A DNA stretch of 64,000 nucleotides from Pisolithus tinctorius (GCA_024663395.1 JANFAH010000002.1:4402001-4466000), one strand, 5' to 3'. Counted from the stretch's first letter, positions 1-12,055 are shown. The notes: a model not told the origin generated them from the sequence alone. Translations and numbers: made by a program.

Positions 1-1310
1 TGGTGGATGCATGCTGACATGTTCACTCTCACCCTGTTGGACTGGGGTTCATAGACTGTGAGTGGAGTCATGGCAGATGGTGGTGGATGCATGCTGACAT
101 GTTCACTCCCACCCTGTTGGACTGGTGTTCATAGCCTGTGAGTGGAGTCATGGCAGATGGTGGTGGATAAATACTGACATGTTCACTCCCACCCTGTTGG
201 TCTGGGGTTCATAGCTTGTGAGTGGAGTCATGGCAGATGGTGGTGGATGCATTCTGACATGTTCACTCCCACCCTGTTGCACTGGGGTTCATAGACTGTG
301 AGTGGAGTCATGGCAGATGGTGGTGGATGCATTCTGACATGTTCACTCCCATGTTGTTTGACTGGGGTTCATAGACTGTGAGTGGAGTCATGGCAGATGG
401 TGGCAGATGTATGCTGACATTTTCACTCCCACCATGTTGGATTGGGGTTCATAGCCTGTGAGTGGAGTCATGGCAGATGGTGGTGGATGCATGCTGACAT
501 GTTCACTCCCACCCTGTTGGGCTGGGGTTCATAGTGTGTAAGTAGAGTGATGACAGATGGTGGTGGATGAATGCTGACATATTCACTCCCACCCTGTTAG
601 ACTGGGGCCCATAGTATGTGAGTGGAGTTATGGCAGATGGTGGTGGATGCATTCTGACATGTTCACTCTCACCCTGTTGGACTGGGGTTCATAGTATGTG
701 AGTGGAGCCATGGCAGATGGTGGTGGATACATCTGACATGTTCACTCCCACCTTGTTGGACTGGGGTTCATAGCTTGTGAGTGGAGTCATGGCAGATGGT
801 GGTGGATGCATGCTAACATATTCACTCCCCCCCTGTTGGACTGGGATTCATAGTATGTGAGTGGAGTCATGGCAGATAGTGGTGCATAAATGCTGACATA
901 TTCACTCCCACTCTGTTGGACTGGGTTCATAGGGAGTGAGTGGAGTTATGGCAGATGGTGGTGGATGGGTGCTGACATGTCCACTCCCACCTTGTTGGAC
1001 TGGGGTTCATAGGGAGTGAGTGGAGTCATAGCAGATGGTGGTGGATGCATGCTGACATGTTCACTCCCACCCTGTTGGACTGGGATTCATAGGGAGTGAG
1101 TGGAGTCATGACAGATGGTGGTGGATGCATGCTGACATGTTCACTCCTACCCTGTTGGACTGGGGTTCATAGCTTGTGAGTGAAGTTGTGGCAGATGGTG
1201 TGGTGGATGCATGCTGACATGTTCACTCTCACCCTGTTGGACTGGGATTCCTAGCTTGTGGGTGTAGTGATGACAGATGGCAGTGGATGCATGCTGACTA
1301 TGTTCACCAC
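1..1310. repeat. 80-bp tandem minisatellite
   Basis: About sixteen head-to-tail copies of an 80-bp unit. Each contains a tggtggatgcatgctgacat block, a ttcactcccaccctgttgg block and a cttcatagNNtgtgagtgga-like block, and ends in catggcagatgg. The period is exact over the first 700 bases and drifts by one or two bases later. Copies differ mainly by C/T and G/A changes. Units after about 1250 are degenerate and fade out by about 1450. The array starts at the window edge, so its full length is unknown. No coding frame is maintained. Confidence 0.95.
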
Positions 1311-2119
1311 TGCTTTGCTGGACTTACATTCATAGGATGTAAGTGGGCATGTGGAATATGGTAGCCATGCATGGTTTCTGAATTTGATTTTCTCTCCTCA
1401 CCTGTTGCATTTGCATTCATAGTATGTGAGTGATATTGCAGCAGAATCTACTGGAGGAAAATATATACTCACCATCCTTGCCATTCCACTGTTGACCTCT
1501 GGGTGTTAGAGAGTGAGTATTCTGTTCATTGTCCATTTAGCATACTTTTCTCAAGGTCTTCTTGTCAAATAGATGGTGAGCTTGATTGCTACATGTACCT
1601 CTGCAATATTTCTGAGACATTGTGTTAGGATGTAGGTGCAATCTTCTCATGGAGTATGTCTTTTATTCTTATTCCTCTTTCTGTATTTCTCTCAGCAGGT
1701 CAGTTGTTGTAATTCCTCTGAAATCCTGACAAAGTTTAGTCCATTTTCAGAATGTATATTTTTGTTCCACATCCTGTGTTCATCCATTGCCCACATGTTT
1801 CATAGCTGGTTTGTCAATCTCTTTCCTATGTTAACATTGGCTCCCACTTTACCCTTGATATCTTGTTAGGTGGTATGTTTCACTTCTATTATTATTTGCT
1901 AACTGCCTATGATTTGTTGAATTGATTGGTCATAGCAACCCATCATTCATGATGGCAATTTCATCTCTATCCCTACATTGTCCACATCAAGGCAACCTTC
2001 CCTGAAGGCACTTGTGGAACATGGCATTGGTAAATTATCTCTTTTGATACTGCTCTAATCTGAAGCTCATGATTACAGGTTGTGTAATTGTCTTTGAATA
2101 CTTATTTTTCCAGTTGCAG
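1311..2119. other. Decayed non-coding stretch
   Basis: Degenerate minisatellite remnants run to about 1450, followed by AT-rich sequence without a convincing frame. Short frames here are low-complexity (Phe/Leu-rich) and have no recognisable domain. No RNA gene or element end is seen. Confidence 0.4.
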
Positions 2120-2306
2120 GTAAAGGATAGGAGTACTGCAAGGCAGGATTTGCAGCAGGACCTGACAGTGGTTGTCAGAGAATATCAGACATTGGGCATC
2201 CAACATGTTGTTAATGCATGCATTGCAGAAGCCTTCCAGCAGCATGGTGAAAGGGTGGATGATTTATGCCCCATGCTTGTGGATATAGCACAAGCAAACC
2301 AGATGT
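2120..2306 (+). pseudogene. Possible isolated exon, unknown product
   Basis: This 187-base open stretch is bounded by a plausible acceptor (ttgcag, ending 2119) and donor (gtaag, from 2307). It encodes about 62 residues beginning VKDRSTARQD and containing HVVNACIAEAF and RVDDLCPMLVDIAQ, which has an amphipathic helical look. No family is recognised. It lies in transposon-rich DNA, so it may be an exon of a decayed transposase gene rather than a host gene. The only support is the frame and its flanking splice-like signals. Confidence 0.25.
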
Positions 2307-3257
2307 GTAAGACATTATTTTTACATAGAGATGGAAGTTCATTTTAATTGTCCATAGCAAAGAAATTCCTGAAATGAAAAATATATAATTTCATCTCTTA
2401 CATGGTTCACTATTCTTGGCAAGTCCCCTGGTTTCTATCTGTTAACCAGCATGAAGATTTGATTTGCAGAATACCAATGCCTACCAGTGCCTTTGTGAAA
2501 TTCCCTATTGCCATGAAGAATCCTGTGAAATTTGGAATCTGCTTCTACATTCATGTCTTCTTGTATAGTTCTGTGCAATGTTCAAATTTGAGACCTGGTT
2601 TCTTGGAATCAGAGGCTGGGAGTTCATGCTGCTTTCATATAACCCCACATAGATTGCTGGAAGCTGGCCAACAATTTCCAAAGTTCCATATGCATCCAAA
2701 CTGTCACCACAATGTCACATTTCCCACAAATGTGTCCAGTGATATTAAACTTTGAGTCAGAAAACATCCATGTACATACTGTTGTAAGTGAATATTTTCA
2801 CTATTTATAGAGTAATTATTCTGAGATCTTTTCAGCAAACAAACTGTTGATGAAGCCAGAAGGCTGATAAAGTCTATGTATGTATGGTCACAGCATCAAG
2901 AGTAGTGTGTCTGGATATGGGACTATTGTTTATTATGAATTTGTAAGGCATGTTCAGTCTCCAATCTCCACTGCTCTTTGGATGTTGCTCAGGTTATGCA
3001 GCTGTGAAGTAAATATGGAGTAGCTACACAAGTAGGTACAGGGAGTGGATGTAGAGAGGGAGCTAATACTATGTGTGGTACAGGAAGGTATAGTGACTGG
3101 GGGAAGCATGAAGTGCTTTCTGGCCCCAAATGGCAGTGCTGACCTACTGGTGGGTGTGAGCTGTGAATTGCTGGGTTGTAGGAGCAGTAGGACCAATGAC
3201 ACATGCAATGAGCACTGTTACCCATAGCTTAGGAGGAGGGTGATGCTTACCAGGTTG
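2307..3257. other. Non-coding or unrecognised stretch
   Basis: AT-rich sequence with short unrelated frames on both strands. Nothing resembles a known domain, element end or RNA gene. It probably includes the downstream flank of the DIRS element whose recombinase frame ends at about 3258. Confidence 0.35.
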
Positions 3258-4909
3258 TTAGTGTACTGGAGGCAATGTGTATCAGAGAAAGTCATTGTGT
3301 AATTTGGGCTTGGATTGTAGGTATGGGGCAAGGATCTGGGCATGTCAACAGAGATATATGAGGAAAGCATTGCTTGCCCAATGCCCCTTCACTTTGATGA
3401 CATCAAATGGTATGTTTCTGAGGAGGTATTCTAGGGTTGATCCTATGTGTATACCATGCCCTTTGAGGGGAGGCAATCCTGCTTTCTTGAGAGTTGATTC
3501 CAATGTTCTTAGGAAAGTGTGTCTAGTTTAGAGGATGATGACCATTCTTGGTGTGATACATGAAGAAGTGGCCAAGCTGGGGGGGATCATTGATTTTGAA
3601 GTGCCTCTCTAGGGCTCTCTGGGGGTCAGTGGGACCATCTTGTTTGGCCCAGCTGATGTCTTTTGCCAAGGGGTGCAGTTTTGGTGTGGGGAATGTGAAA
3701 GTTGGTTACTTCTAGGCCTTGTCAATCATGTTGAATGCTGATGTTCTGACAAGTGATGTGGACTGAAGGGTTGAATGCTTTAAGATTGGCTACAGTGAAT
3801 TCACTGGTGCATGCAGTAGTAAAAATGATGGTGGTTAAACAGGTGAAAACAGCCACATTGGGAGGCAGGTTGAGGTCTAGATTGGCATGGATCTTTGCAA
3901 TGACCTTGACTGTGTACAGTTCATGTGGGGGGCATTTGGATGTGGGAGGAGATAGGGACTTGGATGCCTTGAGCAAGGCATTGGTTTTGATATCATTGAG
4001 AGTCCATGGTATGCTGTGTATGATGTGCCAGGCTTGCACACCATTGAGGTAGTTAACTATGGCCATGTTCACATAGAGACTGGCCATGGTTGAGATGAAA
4101 AATGAGATGAGCTCTGATGATGCCAGGGCACATTGATCTTCTGGAATGCCTTTGGCATTGCAGAAGTGTGAAAGGCTAGAAGGCCTGAACCATATGTCTC
4201 TCTGGTGGAGTTGGACCAGGTGTGTGTGATGATATCATAGACATGCTGTGTGTCTATTGCAGAGAAAGGGAGAGATGGGGTGCAATGGTTGAGGGGTTTC
4301 CATGCCATTAAGCATTCCTTGGCAGGACATTGGGGGCAGGGAATAGGGGTTGGGACAAGGGGTGGATCTGAGCAAGAGTGGGGGATGATTATGGTTGGGG
4401 GTAGAAGGGGGGTGGAAAGGGGAGGGGGCATCAGAGGTTGGGTGTATTTGGCTAGGGAGGATAGTCAGGTGGGGTGAGGGGGTTTGCTGGGAGGATTAAG
4501 TTGTCAAGTGTTGGTTGATGTTGATGATGAGGTGCCAGATGGGTGGGGGAACTGGGATTGGGGGGAGGAGAGAATGAAAGGGGGGATATAGTCCATGTGA
4601 AATAGGGTTGGCTGGGTTGTGGTCACTTGGTAAGTATTGGGTGTGTAAAGTGCACTTTGCAATGCCCAGGGTGTGATGGATACACTTGAAGGATTTGTTT
4701 GTAGGGCAGTTGTGGCTTCTGCCATGCTTCCAGCCTTCAATGACTCCCTGATTGTCTCCATGAACCTGGAAATGAATGTTGGAGACTCCAGTGTTGAGGA
4801 TTGCAAGGGTGAGCAGTTTGAGACCAATGGCTTTTGCCCAGCCAATATTGTGCCCATCAGATTTCCAATTGGGTCTGAGGGTCCATGCTCTCCATTGTCC
4901 TTGTAGCAT
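3258..4909 (-). pseudogene. DIRS-type retroelement: RNase H and tyrosine recombinase
   Basis: Read from 4909 leftwards, the first part is a DIRS-type RNase H domain: an IGWAKAIGLKLL block, the VHGDNQGVIEGW core, and QYLPSDHNPANPISHG near the end. A proline-rich linker follows, then a tyrosine recombinase. Its core-binding half has STRETYGSGLLAFH and NYLNGVQAWHIIHSIPW. Its catalytic half (about 3500-3290) has GHGIHIGSTLEYLLRN, KGHWASNAFLIYL and HAQILAPY. In intact relatives the catalytic block reads GHGIR and GRW; here Arg is His in both, and an Arg codon after the catalytic Tyr region is TGA. The reading frame shifts between the halves. No reverse transcriptase is present to the right, so the copy is 5'-truncated. 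Agaricomycete genomes carry many such elements; this one is dead. Confidence 0.8.
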
Positions 4910-5565
4910 GATTTGTCAGAAAAATCTTGGACACATGACAATTACTTGTAATGGATGTTAATGGCACAAGATCCCACCCTCATTGTAGTGTACTGCCAAT
5001 GATATAAGTTTTCATTGCAATGATTCCAAAAAAGGAGTTTCTATACAGAATACTTCGCATTTTTAATATAAATATCAGATAAAATCATACATAGCTGTCA
5101 TAATCTGGCAAAAATAAACCATTGTAATCACTTACCATGTGGCACCATCATAATGGGTAAAGTTAATTTTGTGACATTCCGATCCCTGTGGATGAGCTTG
5201 CATTGGAGAAAGCAAGAAAGTCCTTGATGGGTCATGGGATGGGGAGGGGGGAGGGAATGGTTGGGGAGCTTAGTTTGGCATGTCACAAAAAAGTTAAGCA
5301 CCATAACAATCCCAGTGGCTTGTGATGTGACTGAGATGCCTAATTCAATGGTATACCAATGGCAATGTAATGATGTCTTAGACTGACTTATTATGTTAAT
5401 GCCACAACAATACTCCATTAGGTATTAGAATGCGCACCTTAAGCCCAACAAATCATTGTGAGTGCATATCATGTGATTGCTATCAATTAGATTCAACCAT
5501 CAATTACATAATATTACTGGTTGTGACACTGAAACCTCATTCTCTTCACCTGCATCCTCTCCACC
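4910..5565. other. Intervening sequence, no gene seen
   Basis: This lies between the DIRS RNase H end and the Plavaka-like frame. The reverse transcriptase expected upstream of the DIRS RNase H is not found here. Short frames on both strands have no recognisable domain. Confidence 0.35.
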
Positions 5566-6525
5566 ATGCCACCCCATCAAAACTACCAGCAATCAAAAGA
5601 ATCTTCTACTAAGCAACCTTGCAGGTACTGTGGGAACCTCTACCTGCCACAAGGGATCAAAAGGCATGAAGGAAGCTGTGTGAAGGAGCTCCAGAACCAT
5701 GAAGAATGGGTCAAACACAATAAGGTGTACATATGGGATGTTCATTGGGGTGAGGTGATTGTTTTTATGAAATCCTCTCAACTGCCTGTTTGCCTGTTAG
5801 CTTACAATGGTTGCCTACTAGCCAATATTGCTAAGGAAGCTGCTGCTGCAACATCCTCATCATCAGTGCACCCTTGCATTGCTGGGTCTTCAGGTCCTGA
5901 CTCTGCCATAGCTATGATACCAGCACCACTCGGACAGCCATCAGTAACAGTAGGCCCTTCATGATTTATTCCTGGTATGTAAACCACTAGCATGGCTCTT
6001 GCTGACACTTACATGTTACTGGACAGGATCATTGACTAGTTTTGCTCCCAATGAAGATGACATGTTGATGGGCATGGCAGACCCTTGTGGTAGGGGTATG
6101 TCAGACTCAGGTAGGTTCAGAGCATATGTGTCATCAGCTGGCACTTGAACTAATCTTTCATTGCCTATATGATTATAGACTCTGACATGTCAATAACAGC
6201 CCATGTGATGGGTTGCTTGGTGAACTCTGCTGCGCCAGATGCCACAAATGACCATCCTCCTGACTTCAAGACTGAATTTCATCCCCATTGTAAGTGCTCG
6301 ACCCTTTTCCAAACTGCTGAAGAGTTTGGCCAGCAAAACCTTGAATGCATGCCCCCAGACTGTGAGCCCTGGCACCCTTTTGCCTCAGAGGGCAATTACA
6401 TCTTTGCCTTGATTGCCATGGAAGCTGGGCTCAGCTCAAATCAAGTTGACCCCCTTCTCAAGTTGGTTCACTGTATAAGTCAAGGAACCACAAGTGTCAT
6501 GCTATGCAACGATGCTGGGCTACAT
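5566..6525 (+). pseudogene. Plavaka-like transposase, N-terminal fragment
   Basis: The frame from 5566 starts with a zinc-finger-like block (CRYCGNLYLPQGIKRHEGSC, a C2HC spacing). After a probable intron between about 5963 and 6168, the frame at 6169-6525 has FKTEFHPHCKCSTLFQT, EPWHPFASEGNYIFA and MEAGLSSNQVDPLL. This order, a finger and then a W-PF-x-E-x-D/N-(Y/F) block followed by a Leu-rich helix, is how I recognise the N-terminus of agaricomycete Plavaka (CACTA-like) transposases. The frame is cut at 6525 by insertion of NCG-LTR copy a, and the catalytic domain is not found on the other side. The family assignment is from memory of motifs and has not been searched. Confidence 0.55.
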
Positions 6526-8132
6526 TGTCACACACCAAAGGTGTTGTGGACATGGTTACAGCTGACTCTGCCTAACTTGTCAACAAGTTGTGTGTGGTGC
6601 CCATGCATGCAGATGAAGACTAAAGGCCTCATGCATAGAAAGACTGCTGGATGTGAGCAGTCATCCTTCACACAAGAATGAGTCATCAGTGCTAAAGAGA
6701 AAAAAGGAAGTGAGTTAAGCACACATTAAAAGTTTTTAGCACCAGTGTACGGCATTCTGGTTTTCGTCGTATCTCCACCATTTCCAAAGATATCGACTCC
6801 ATTCTTACACTCGATTAAAGTGCTCAGCCATGCGATTCTGCCTTCCAGGTTTGGAGAGGATCCTTGCACCCTACACATTTCTACAACACTCCATCCATCA
6901 GATGCTCATTTCACTAAGTCCGTCAATGATGGCCACCTCTTTGTTGATCATCTTGCTTGTCTCATTTGCCAGAGACAGTGGCTACATATATCTGCCAGGT
7001 GTTCCCACCAGCTTCTGTTCTGAAGCCCCCTGGTTCATCCCATTATTGTCAGCCCCATCTCGTCCCATGCAGCTTGGTCAGCATGTTCTCCTTGTTAGTA
7101 TGACTTCCAGAAGGACATTCTTTGGTTGCCTCAGGTCTGTCACTTGGTTAGAAAGGTCTTATGTGGTTGTTTCAGTCTCCCCAGTTGATGAAGCATATGG
7201 ATTGTTCCTCCCTGCTCCCTGCACTGTCTTTATTCCAGTCTCATCTGTCATTCTTGCCACATTGCAACAGCTGCAGCATAGTATACTGTTCTCCAGCCTC
7301 CCTGATCACATTCATGATGAGTATGACATGCATCTTGCCTTCTTACTGCAAGATCCAGCAGAACATGTCCCCCCTTCTCCTCCTCCATCAGAGCCCCATT
7401 CATGAAGCTTTTGTTAACTTTGCTGAGAGGATGGAAGGGTGGGAGACATGATCACTTATGCTCCCATTGCCCCACAGACCCCCAATGCCCTAGCCCCTTT
7501 GATGCCTGACTCATGCCCTTCAATTCTGGAATTAATACTTCCCTATCTGGAAACACTGTCCATCTGTCATGCCATCTTTGGGTCTAGAGATGTCTCTGCT
7601 GAGATCTGACTTGCATCACCACCCCCTAATGTGATATCAGTGTGCTTACTCAGTTTCTGACTCCATTTGACTCATTTTGTGATATTTTGACTGTCCTTGA
7701 CTTGTTCATTGCCAATACTTACCAATCTTCTTTGCTTGCTTACTTTTCATTTCTCGCTTACTCATCATGATTACTCAGTCCTTACTCATTACTTACCAAG
7801 TGTTTGTGCCTTGTTTGTCACAAGCTGTGCTCCCCCCACAGTATATAAACCCCCATGTACTTAGCTACACACAAGCAATCAGAAGCAGTCCAGAAGTCAG
7901 TTCAGTGCCTATCTCATCATTGACAGTTGAGGCTCATTCAGAAGAGTCTAACTGTCCCCATTCATCATCCTAGGTAGTTGAGGCTCCATCAAGGGTCTAT
8001 CTACCTTCATTCATTATCTGAAGTATCATCTGTGCTTTGTCAGCACACCTGCTTAGTCATCCATCTACTCCTGCATAACTCATCAATGACTTGTGCCAGG
8101 AGCACCCTCTACTTGAAGTCCCCCCCCCACGT
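6526..8132 (+). mobile_element. NCG-LTR copy a (5' and middle part)
   Basis: It starts with TGTCACACACCAAAGG, inserted in the Plavaka-like frame, and runs to ACGT at 8129-8132, where copy b (opposite orientation) begins. Its missing 3' end is the inverted 116-base piece at 28123-28238. The join is exact, and ACGT here matches ACAT (ATGT in sense) there as a 4-bp TSD for the element nested inside it. The left flank of copy a is ACAT, which fits a decayed ACGT. The distal flank (TTGG in sense) does not match, so copy a itself may be a recombinant or have lost its far flank. A TATA box lies at about 7844, and a 191-codon frame at 6830-7405. Confidence 0.85.
6830..7405 (+). CDS. NCG-LTR internal ORF, copy a (unknown function)
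   Basis: 191 codons, in the same position and frame as the ORF in copies b, d, e and f. Recognisable shared blocks are SFARDSGYIYLPGVPTSF, VLLVSMTSRRTFFG, LERSYVVVSVSPVDEAYG and FIPVSSVILATL. No known family is recognised. In this subfamily the start of the longer ORF seen in copy c is in another frame, because of one extra base near the DAHF block. It sits upstream of the element's TATA box, in what would be U3 if the element is an LTR. Whether it is translated is unknown. Confidence 0.35.
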   Translation: MRFCLPGLERILAPYTFLQHSIHQMLISLSPSMMATSLLIILLVSFARDSGYIYLPGVPTSFCSEAPWFIPLLSAPSRPMQLGQHVLLVSMTSRRTFFGCLRSVTWLERSYVVVSVSPVDEAYGLFLPAPCTVFIPVSSVILATLQQLQHSILFSSLPDHIHDEYDMHLAFLLQDPAEHVPPSPPPSEPHS

Positions 8133-9989
8133 TGTGAGTCAAAGTGTGGAAAGGTGGTGAAAACCAAACAAATCCAACACCAAAGACAAATGAGAGCAAG
8201 TGGTGGTTTGCCTCCATGGAACCTGGAGTGCAGAGAAACCTAGTGTAGGGGGAACTTCAAGTGGAGGGTGCTCCTAGCACAAGTCGACGATGAGTTATGC
8301 AGGAGTAGACAAGTGAGTGATGATTGAATGGGGGATGCTGAACAGAGTGAAGGTGTTCAGCCGAAAGGACTTCTGGAACGATGGACTTTGATACAATGTG
8401 CTCCTGGTGCAAGTCATTGATGAGTTATGCAGGAGTGGATGGATGACTAAGCAGGACTGCTGACTAAGTGGGGATAAAGCTTCAGATGAATGATGGAGGT
8501 AGATAGACCCCTTTGTAGAGCCTCAACTACCAATGATATGAAGGACGACAGATAGACTCTTCTGAATGAGCCTCAACTGTTGATGACAAGATAGGCACTG
8601 AACTGACTGCTGAGTGACTTCTGGACTGCTTCTGATTGCTTCTTGGTAGCTAAGTACATGGGGGTTTATATACTGTGGGGGGAGCACAGCTTGTGACAAA
8701 CAAGGCACAAACACTTGGTAAGTAATGAGTAAGGACTGAGTAATCATGATGAGTAATCGAGAAATGAAAAGTAAGCAAGCAAAGAAGATTGGTAAGTATT
8801 GGCAATGAACAAGTCAAGGATAGTCAAAATATCACAGAATGAGTCAAATGGAGTCAGAAACTGAGTAAGCACACTGATATCACATTAGGGGGTGGCGATG
8901 CAAGTCAGATCTTGGCAGAGACATCTCTAGATCCAAAGATGACATGACAGATGGACGGTGTTTCCAGACAGGGAAGTATTAATTCCAGAATTGAAGGGCA
9001 TGAGTCAGGCGTCAAAGGGGGTTAGGGCATTGGGGGTCTGTGGGGCAATGGGAGCATATGCGATTGCATCTCCCACCCTTCCATCCTCTCAGCAAAGTTA
9101 ACAAAAACTTCATGGATGGGGCTCTGATGGAGGAGGAGAAGGGGGGACGTCTTCTGCTGGATCTTGCAGTAAGAAGGCAAGATGCACATCATACTCATCA
9201 TGGATGCGATCAGGGAGGCTGGAGGACAGTAGATTATACTGCAGCTGTCACAATGTGGGAAGAATGATGGACGAGACTGGAATAAAGATGGTGCAGGGAG
9301 CAGGGAGGAACGATCCATATGCTTCATCAACCGGGGAGACTGAAACAACCACATAAGACCTTTCTAGCTGAGTGACAGACCTGAGGTGACCAAAGAACAT
9401 CCTTCTGGAAGTCATACTGACAAGGAGAACATGCTGACCAAGCTGCATGGGATGAGATGGGGCTGACAACGATGGGATGAACCAGGGGGCTTCAGGACAG
9501 AAGCTGGTGGGAATGCCTGGCAGATATATGTAGCCACTGTCTCTGGCAAATGAGACAAGCGAGATGATTGACGAAGAGGTGGCCATGATTGATGGACTTA
9601 GCAAAATGAGCATCTGATGGATGGAGTGCTGTAGAAATGTGTGGAGTGTGAGGATCCTCTCCAAACCTGGAAGGCAGAACTGCATGGCTGAGCACTTTAA
9701 GCGAGTGTGACAACTGAGTTGATATCTTTGGAAATGGCGGAGATATGATGAAAACCAGAATGCCATACACAGGTGCTAAAAACCTTCAACGTGCACTTAA
9801 CTCGCTTCCTCTTTTCTCTTTAGCACTGACGACTTGTTCTTGTGTGAAGGATGACTGTTAACATCTGACAGTCTTTCTACACATGAGGCCTTAAGTCTTC
9901 ATCTGCATGCATGGGCATTGCACACAACTCATCGACAAGTTAGGCAGAGTCAGCTGTAACCATGTCCACAACACCTTTGGTGTGTGACA
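8133..9989 (-). mobile_element. NCG-LTR copy b, inversion breakpoint repeat
   Basis: Full-length, 1857 bases, from TGTGAGTCAAAG to GGTGTGTGACA on the plus strand, i.e. the element reads leftwards. The left neighbour is copy a (TSD half ACGT, 8129-8132). The right neighbour is the RNase H of Gypsy-1 (TSD half CTGG, 9990-9993). These two flanks belong to different insertion sites. Their partners, ACAT and CTGG (CCAG in Gypsy-1 sense), flank copy d. By its protein-level variants copy b is closest to copy d; both share CPPASLIASMMSMMC and YQEAIRSSPEVTQQS. A 172-codon internal frame is at 9248-9766 and a reverse TATA box at about 8665-8672. Confidence 0.9.
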
Positions 9990-10488
9990 CTGGATCAGGA
10001 CAGAGAGTTCTGTCTTGAAACTGATGCCTTGGACTTTGCCACTGGTGCTGTTCTTTCTGTAAAATGTGATGACGACCTCTGGCATCCCGTCACCTTCTAC
10101 TCCCATTCCATGTCCCCTCCTGAATGAAATTACCAGGTCTTCAACAAAGACATGTTGGCCATAATCCATGCTTTAGAGACATGGTGACACTACCTTGAAG
10201 CCACCCCTTATCAGTTCAAAGTCTGGACAGATCACTCAAACCTCCAGTACTTCATGAAGGCACAAAATCTGGATCGTTGCCAGGCATGTTGGGCCCAGTA
10301 CCTCTCCTGGTTTAACTACAAGCTGGTGTACAAACCTGGCTCCTCAATGGCTAAAGCAGATGCCCTCTTGAGAAGGGAGGATCATGAACCTGAAAAAGGA
10401 TCAGATAATCAGGGAGTCACACTCCTCGATCCTTCCAGAGTGGCCACCACCTTGCTGGTAGGAGAAGATACAGACCTCATCACCGCCT
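9990..10488 (+). pseudogene. Gypsy-1 RNase H (3' half of the split element)
   Basis: The frame begins directly at the NCG-LTR end with DQDREFCLETDALDFATGAVLS and continues with TFYSHSMSPPE, NKDMLAIIHALETW, WTDHSNLQYF and KADALLRREDHEPEKG. This is a Ty3/Gypsy RNase H from its first catalytic Asp strand to the linker before integrase. Two stops are TGA at Arg positions. The upstream part of this polyprotein is not to the left; it lies on the minus strand ending at 30095. The half-sites CTGG here and CCAG (sense) there are both derived from CCGG, which restores a continuous FPDQDREF reading. PIF-1 is inserted at 10491. Confidence 0.85.
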
Positions 10489-10491
10489 TAA

Positions 10492-10551
10492 GAGCCAGTT
10501 CGGAAACTGGTGTAGAGCATTGCCGAGCATTACCGACACATGTTGGCTCGC
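10492..10551 (+). repeat. PIF-1 left terminal inverted repeat
   Basis: GAGCCAGTTCGGAAACTGG and the following sequence pair with 13791-13850 on the opposite strand. An internal short duplication (GCATTNCCGA) is present only at this end. Confidence 0.85.
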
Positions 10552-10653
10552 TAGAGTCTAATGGCGCATGCTGAATTTTAGTCGGAGCCATAATCTGTGC
10601 CAGGCTGCCAACAGTGATAATCAATCGGCATATACTACAGTATGTAACCCTAC

Positions 10654-12055
10654 ATGCGCCCTCTCAACCTAGAACAACACTGTCGTCTGGTAAAGTATAT
10701 TGCGTTGGTCCTCAGCATTGTTCTCTGTGCAGTCACACATCTCCTCAAATCGGATCTTGGGCGAGAACCTCAGCCCTGCCACACTTCCCACCTGTCTGGC
10801 GAAGACTGGGTGCTGGAACTGATTGCGGGTCACCCAGAACGCATTCATTGCGAACTTGGGATGCACATAGAGGTTTTCCAGCAGCTTATCGTCGCTTTGC
10901 GGCAGCTTGGACTCAAGAACTCAAGGTTCATTTCTCTCGAGGAACAACTCGTGATATTCCTGTATACATGCGTCACTGGCCTGCCATTCAGGCATGTAGG
11001 GGAGCGCTTTCAACAATCGAATGATACAATTTCATGGTACATATTTAACACTCCTCCAATGTAACTACTGCATGGAATTTCCAGTTATTTCCACATGATA
11101 TTCACCATGCTTGCAACACAACCTTTTTATACGGACTATGTTCGATTTCCAGCTGGCAATACTGTTCCTTCGAAGATCCAAAACAACCCAAAATTCTGGC
11201 CATACTTCTGCAATGCTATCGGCGCCATCAACGGAAGCCATATACATGCATCTCCCCCCGCCTACGTACGTTCGAACTACCGGAACCACAAGGGATACAT
11301 TTCCCAAAACTGTCTCTTCGCATGTGATTTTGATCTATGGTTTATATACTCTCTTATGGGCTGGGAGGGCAGTGCAGCAGACACCTGTGTATATGAATAT
11401 GTGACCACACATGACTTGAGGATTCCTGAAGGAAAGTTTTTACTTGCAGATGCCAGATTTCCTGCAGAGCGAAAGTTGCTCGTTCCATACCATGGTGTAC
11501 GCTATCATTTAGCTGAATGGGGCCATGCTAGCGTAAGGTAAGTAATCACACCTATGATCCCCTGACCATCCTACTGATGAAAACTGCAGGCCTGCGAACA
11601 AGCAAGAATTGTTTAACTTGCGGCATGCATCAGCCCACAATGTTATCGAATGTATTTTTGGAGTCATAAAGTGTCATTTTTGTATCCTTTCACTAGTTCC
11701 ACCATTTGATCTCCGGACGCAAGCGCAGCTGCCAGCAGCGCTTTGCGCCCTTCATAATTTCATCCACATCCACGATCCATTCGAAGGCGAACTTCCAGAA
11801 GACTTTGGCGCTCTGTTTGATGCAGGTGTGCAGGGTGGCGATGGGTTGGAGGGGCCTGGTGTACTGGAAGGCAATGGAGAACATCCAGAGGCGCATGTAT
11901 TGCGCGATCAAATTGCAGAGGCAATGTGGATCGATTACCAGGCTATCCTGAGGGAGAGAGAGGGAGCGGGACACATGGAGCTCCTTGAAGATGAGTCTGA
12001 CATGGACGAGGATGTCGCTGAGGACGAGTATAGTGGCGGGGAGGAATATACCTAG
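10654..12055 (+). CDS. PIF/Harbinger (HARBI1-like) transposase, first Asp lost
   Basis: Three exons: 10654-11036, 11085-11537 and 11590-12055, with introns bounded gtacat...ttccag and gtaagt...ctgcag. The N-terminal part has the helix-turn-helix region (LEEQLVIFLYTCVTGLPFRHVGERF). The DDE_Tnp_4 nuclease has GAINGSHIHASPP (first acidic position), FLLADARFPAERKLLVPY (second) and NVIECIFGVIK (Glu). The tail is acidic. In active relatives the first block is AIDGSHI or GAIDGSHI; here the codon is AAC, so the first catalytic Asp is Asn, explained by one CG-to-CA change. The donor of intron 1 sits where an Arg codon decayed, as comparison with PIF-2 shows. The gene is otherwise open, so recent activity is likely but this copy should be catalytically inactive. 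It is divergently paired with the minus-strand Myb/SANT-like gene. Confidence 0.85.

Noticed and set aside
2402..3531. Several 60-117-codon frames on both strands
   Set aside because: No conserved blocks or splice signals; the right part is antisense to the DIRS recombinase.
6526..9989. Copies a and b read as one large terminal-inverted-repeat DNA transposon
   Set aside because: The termini of a single copy are not inverted repeats of each other, each copy has its own 4-bp TSD, and the promoter layout is LTR-like; the inverted pair arose by nesting.
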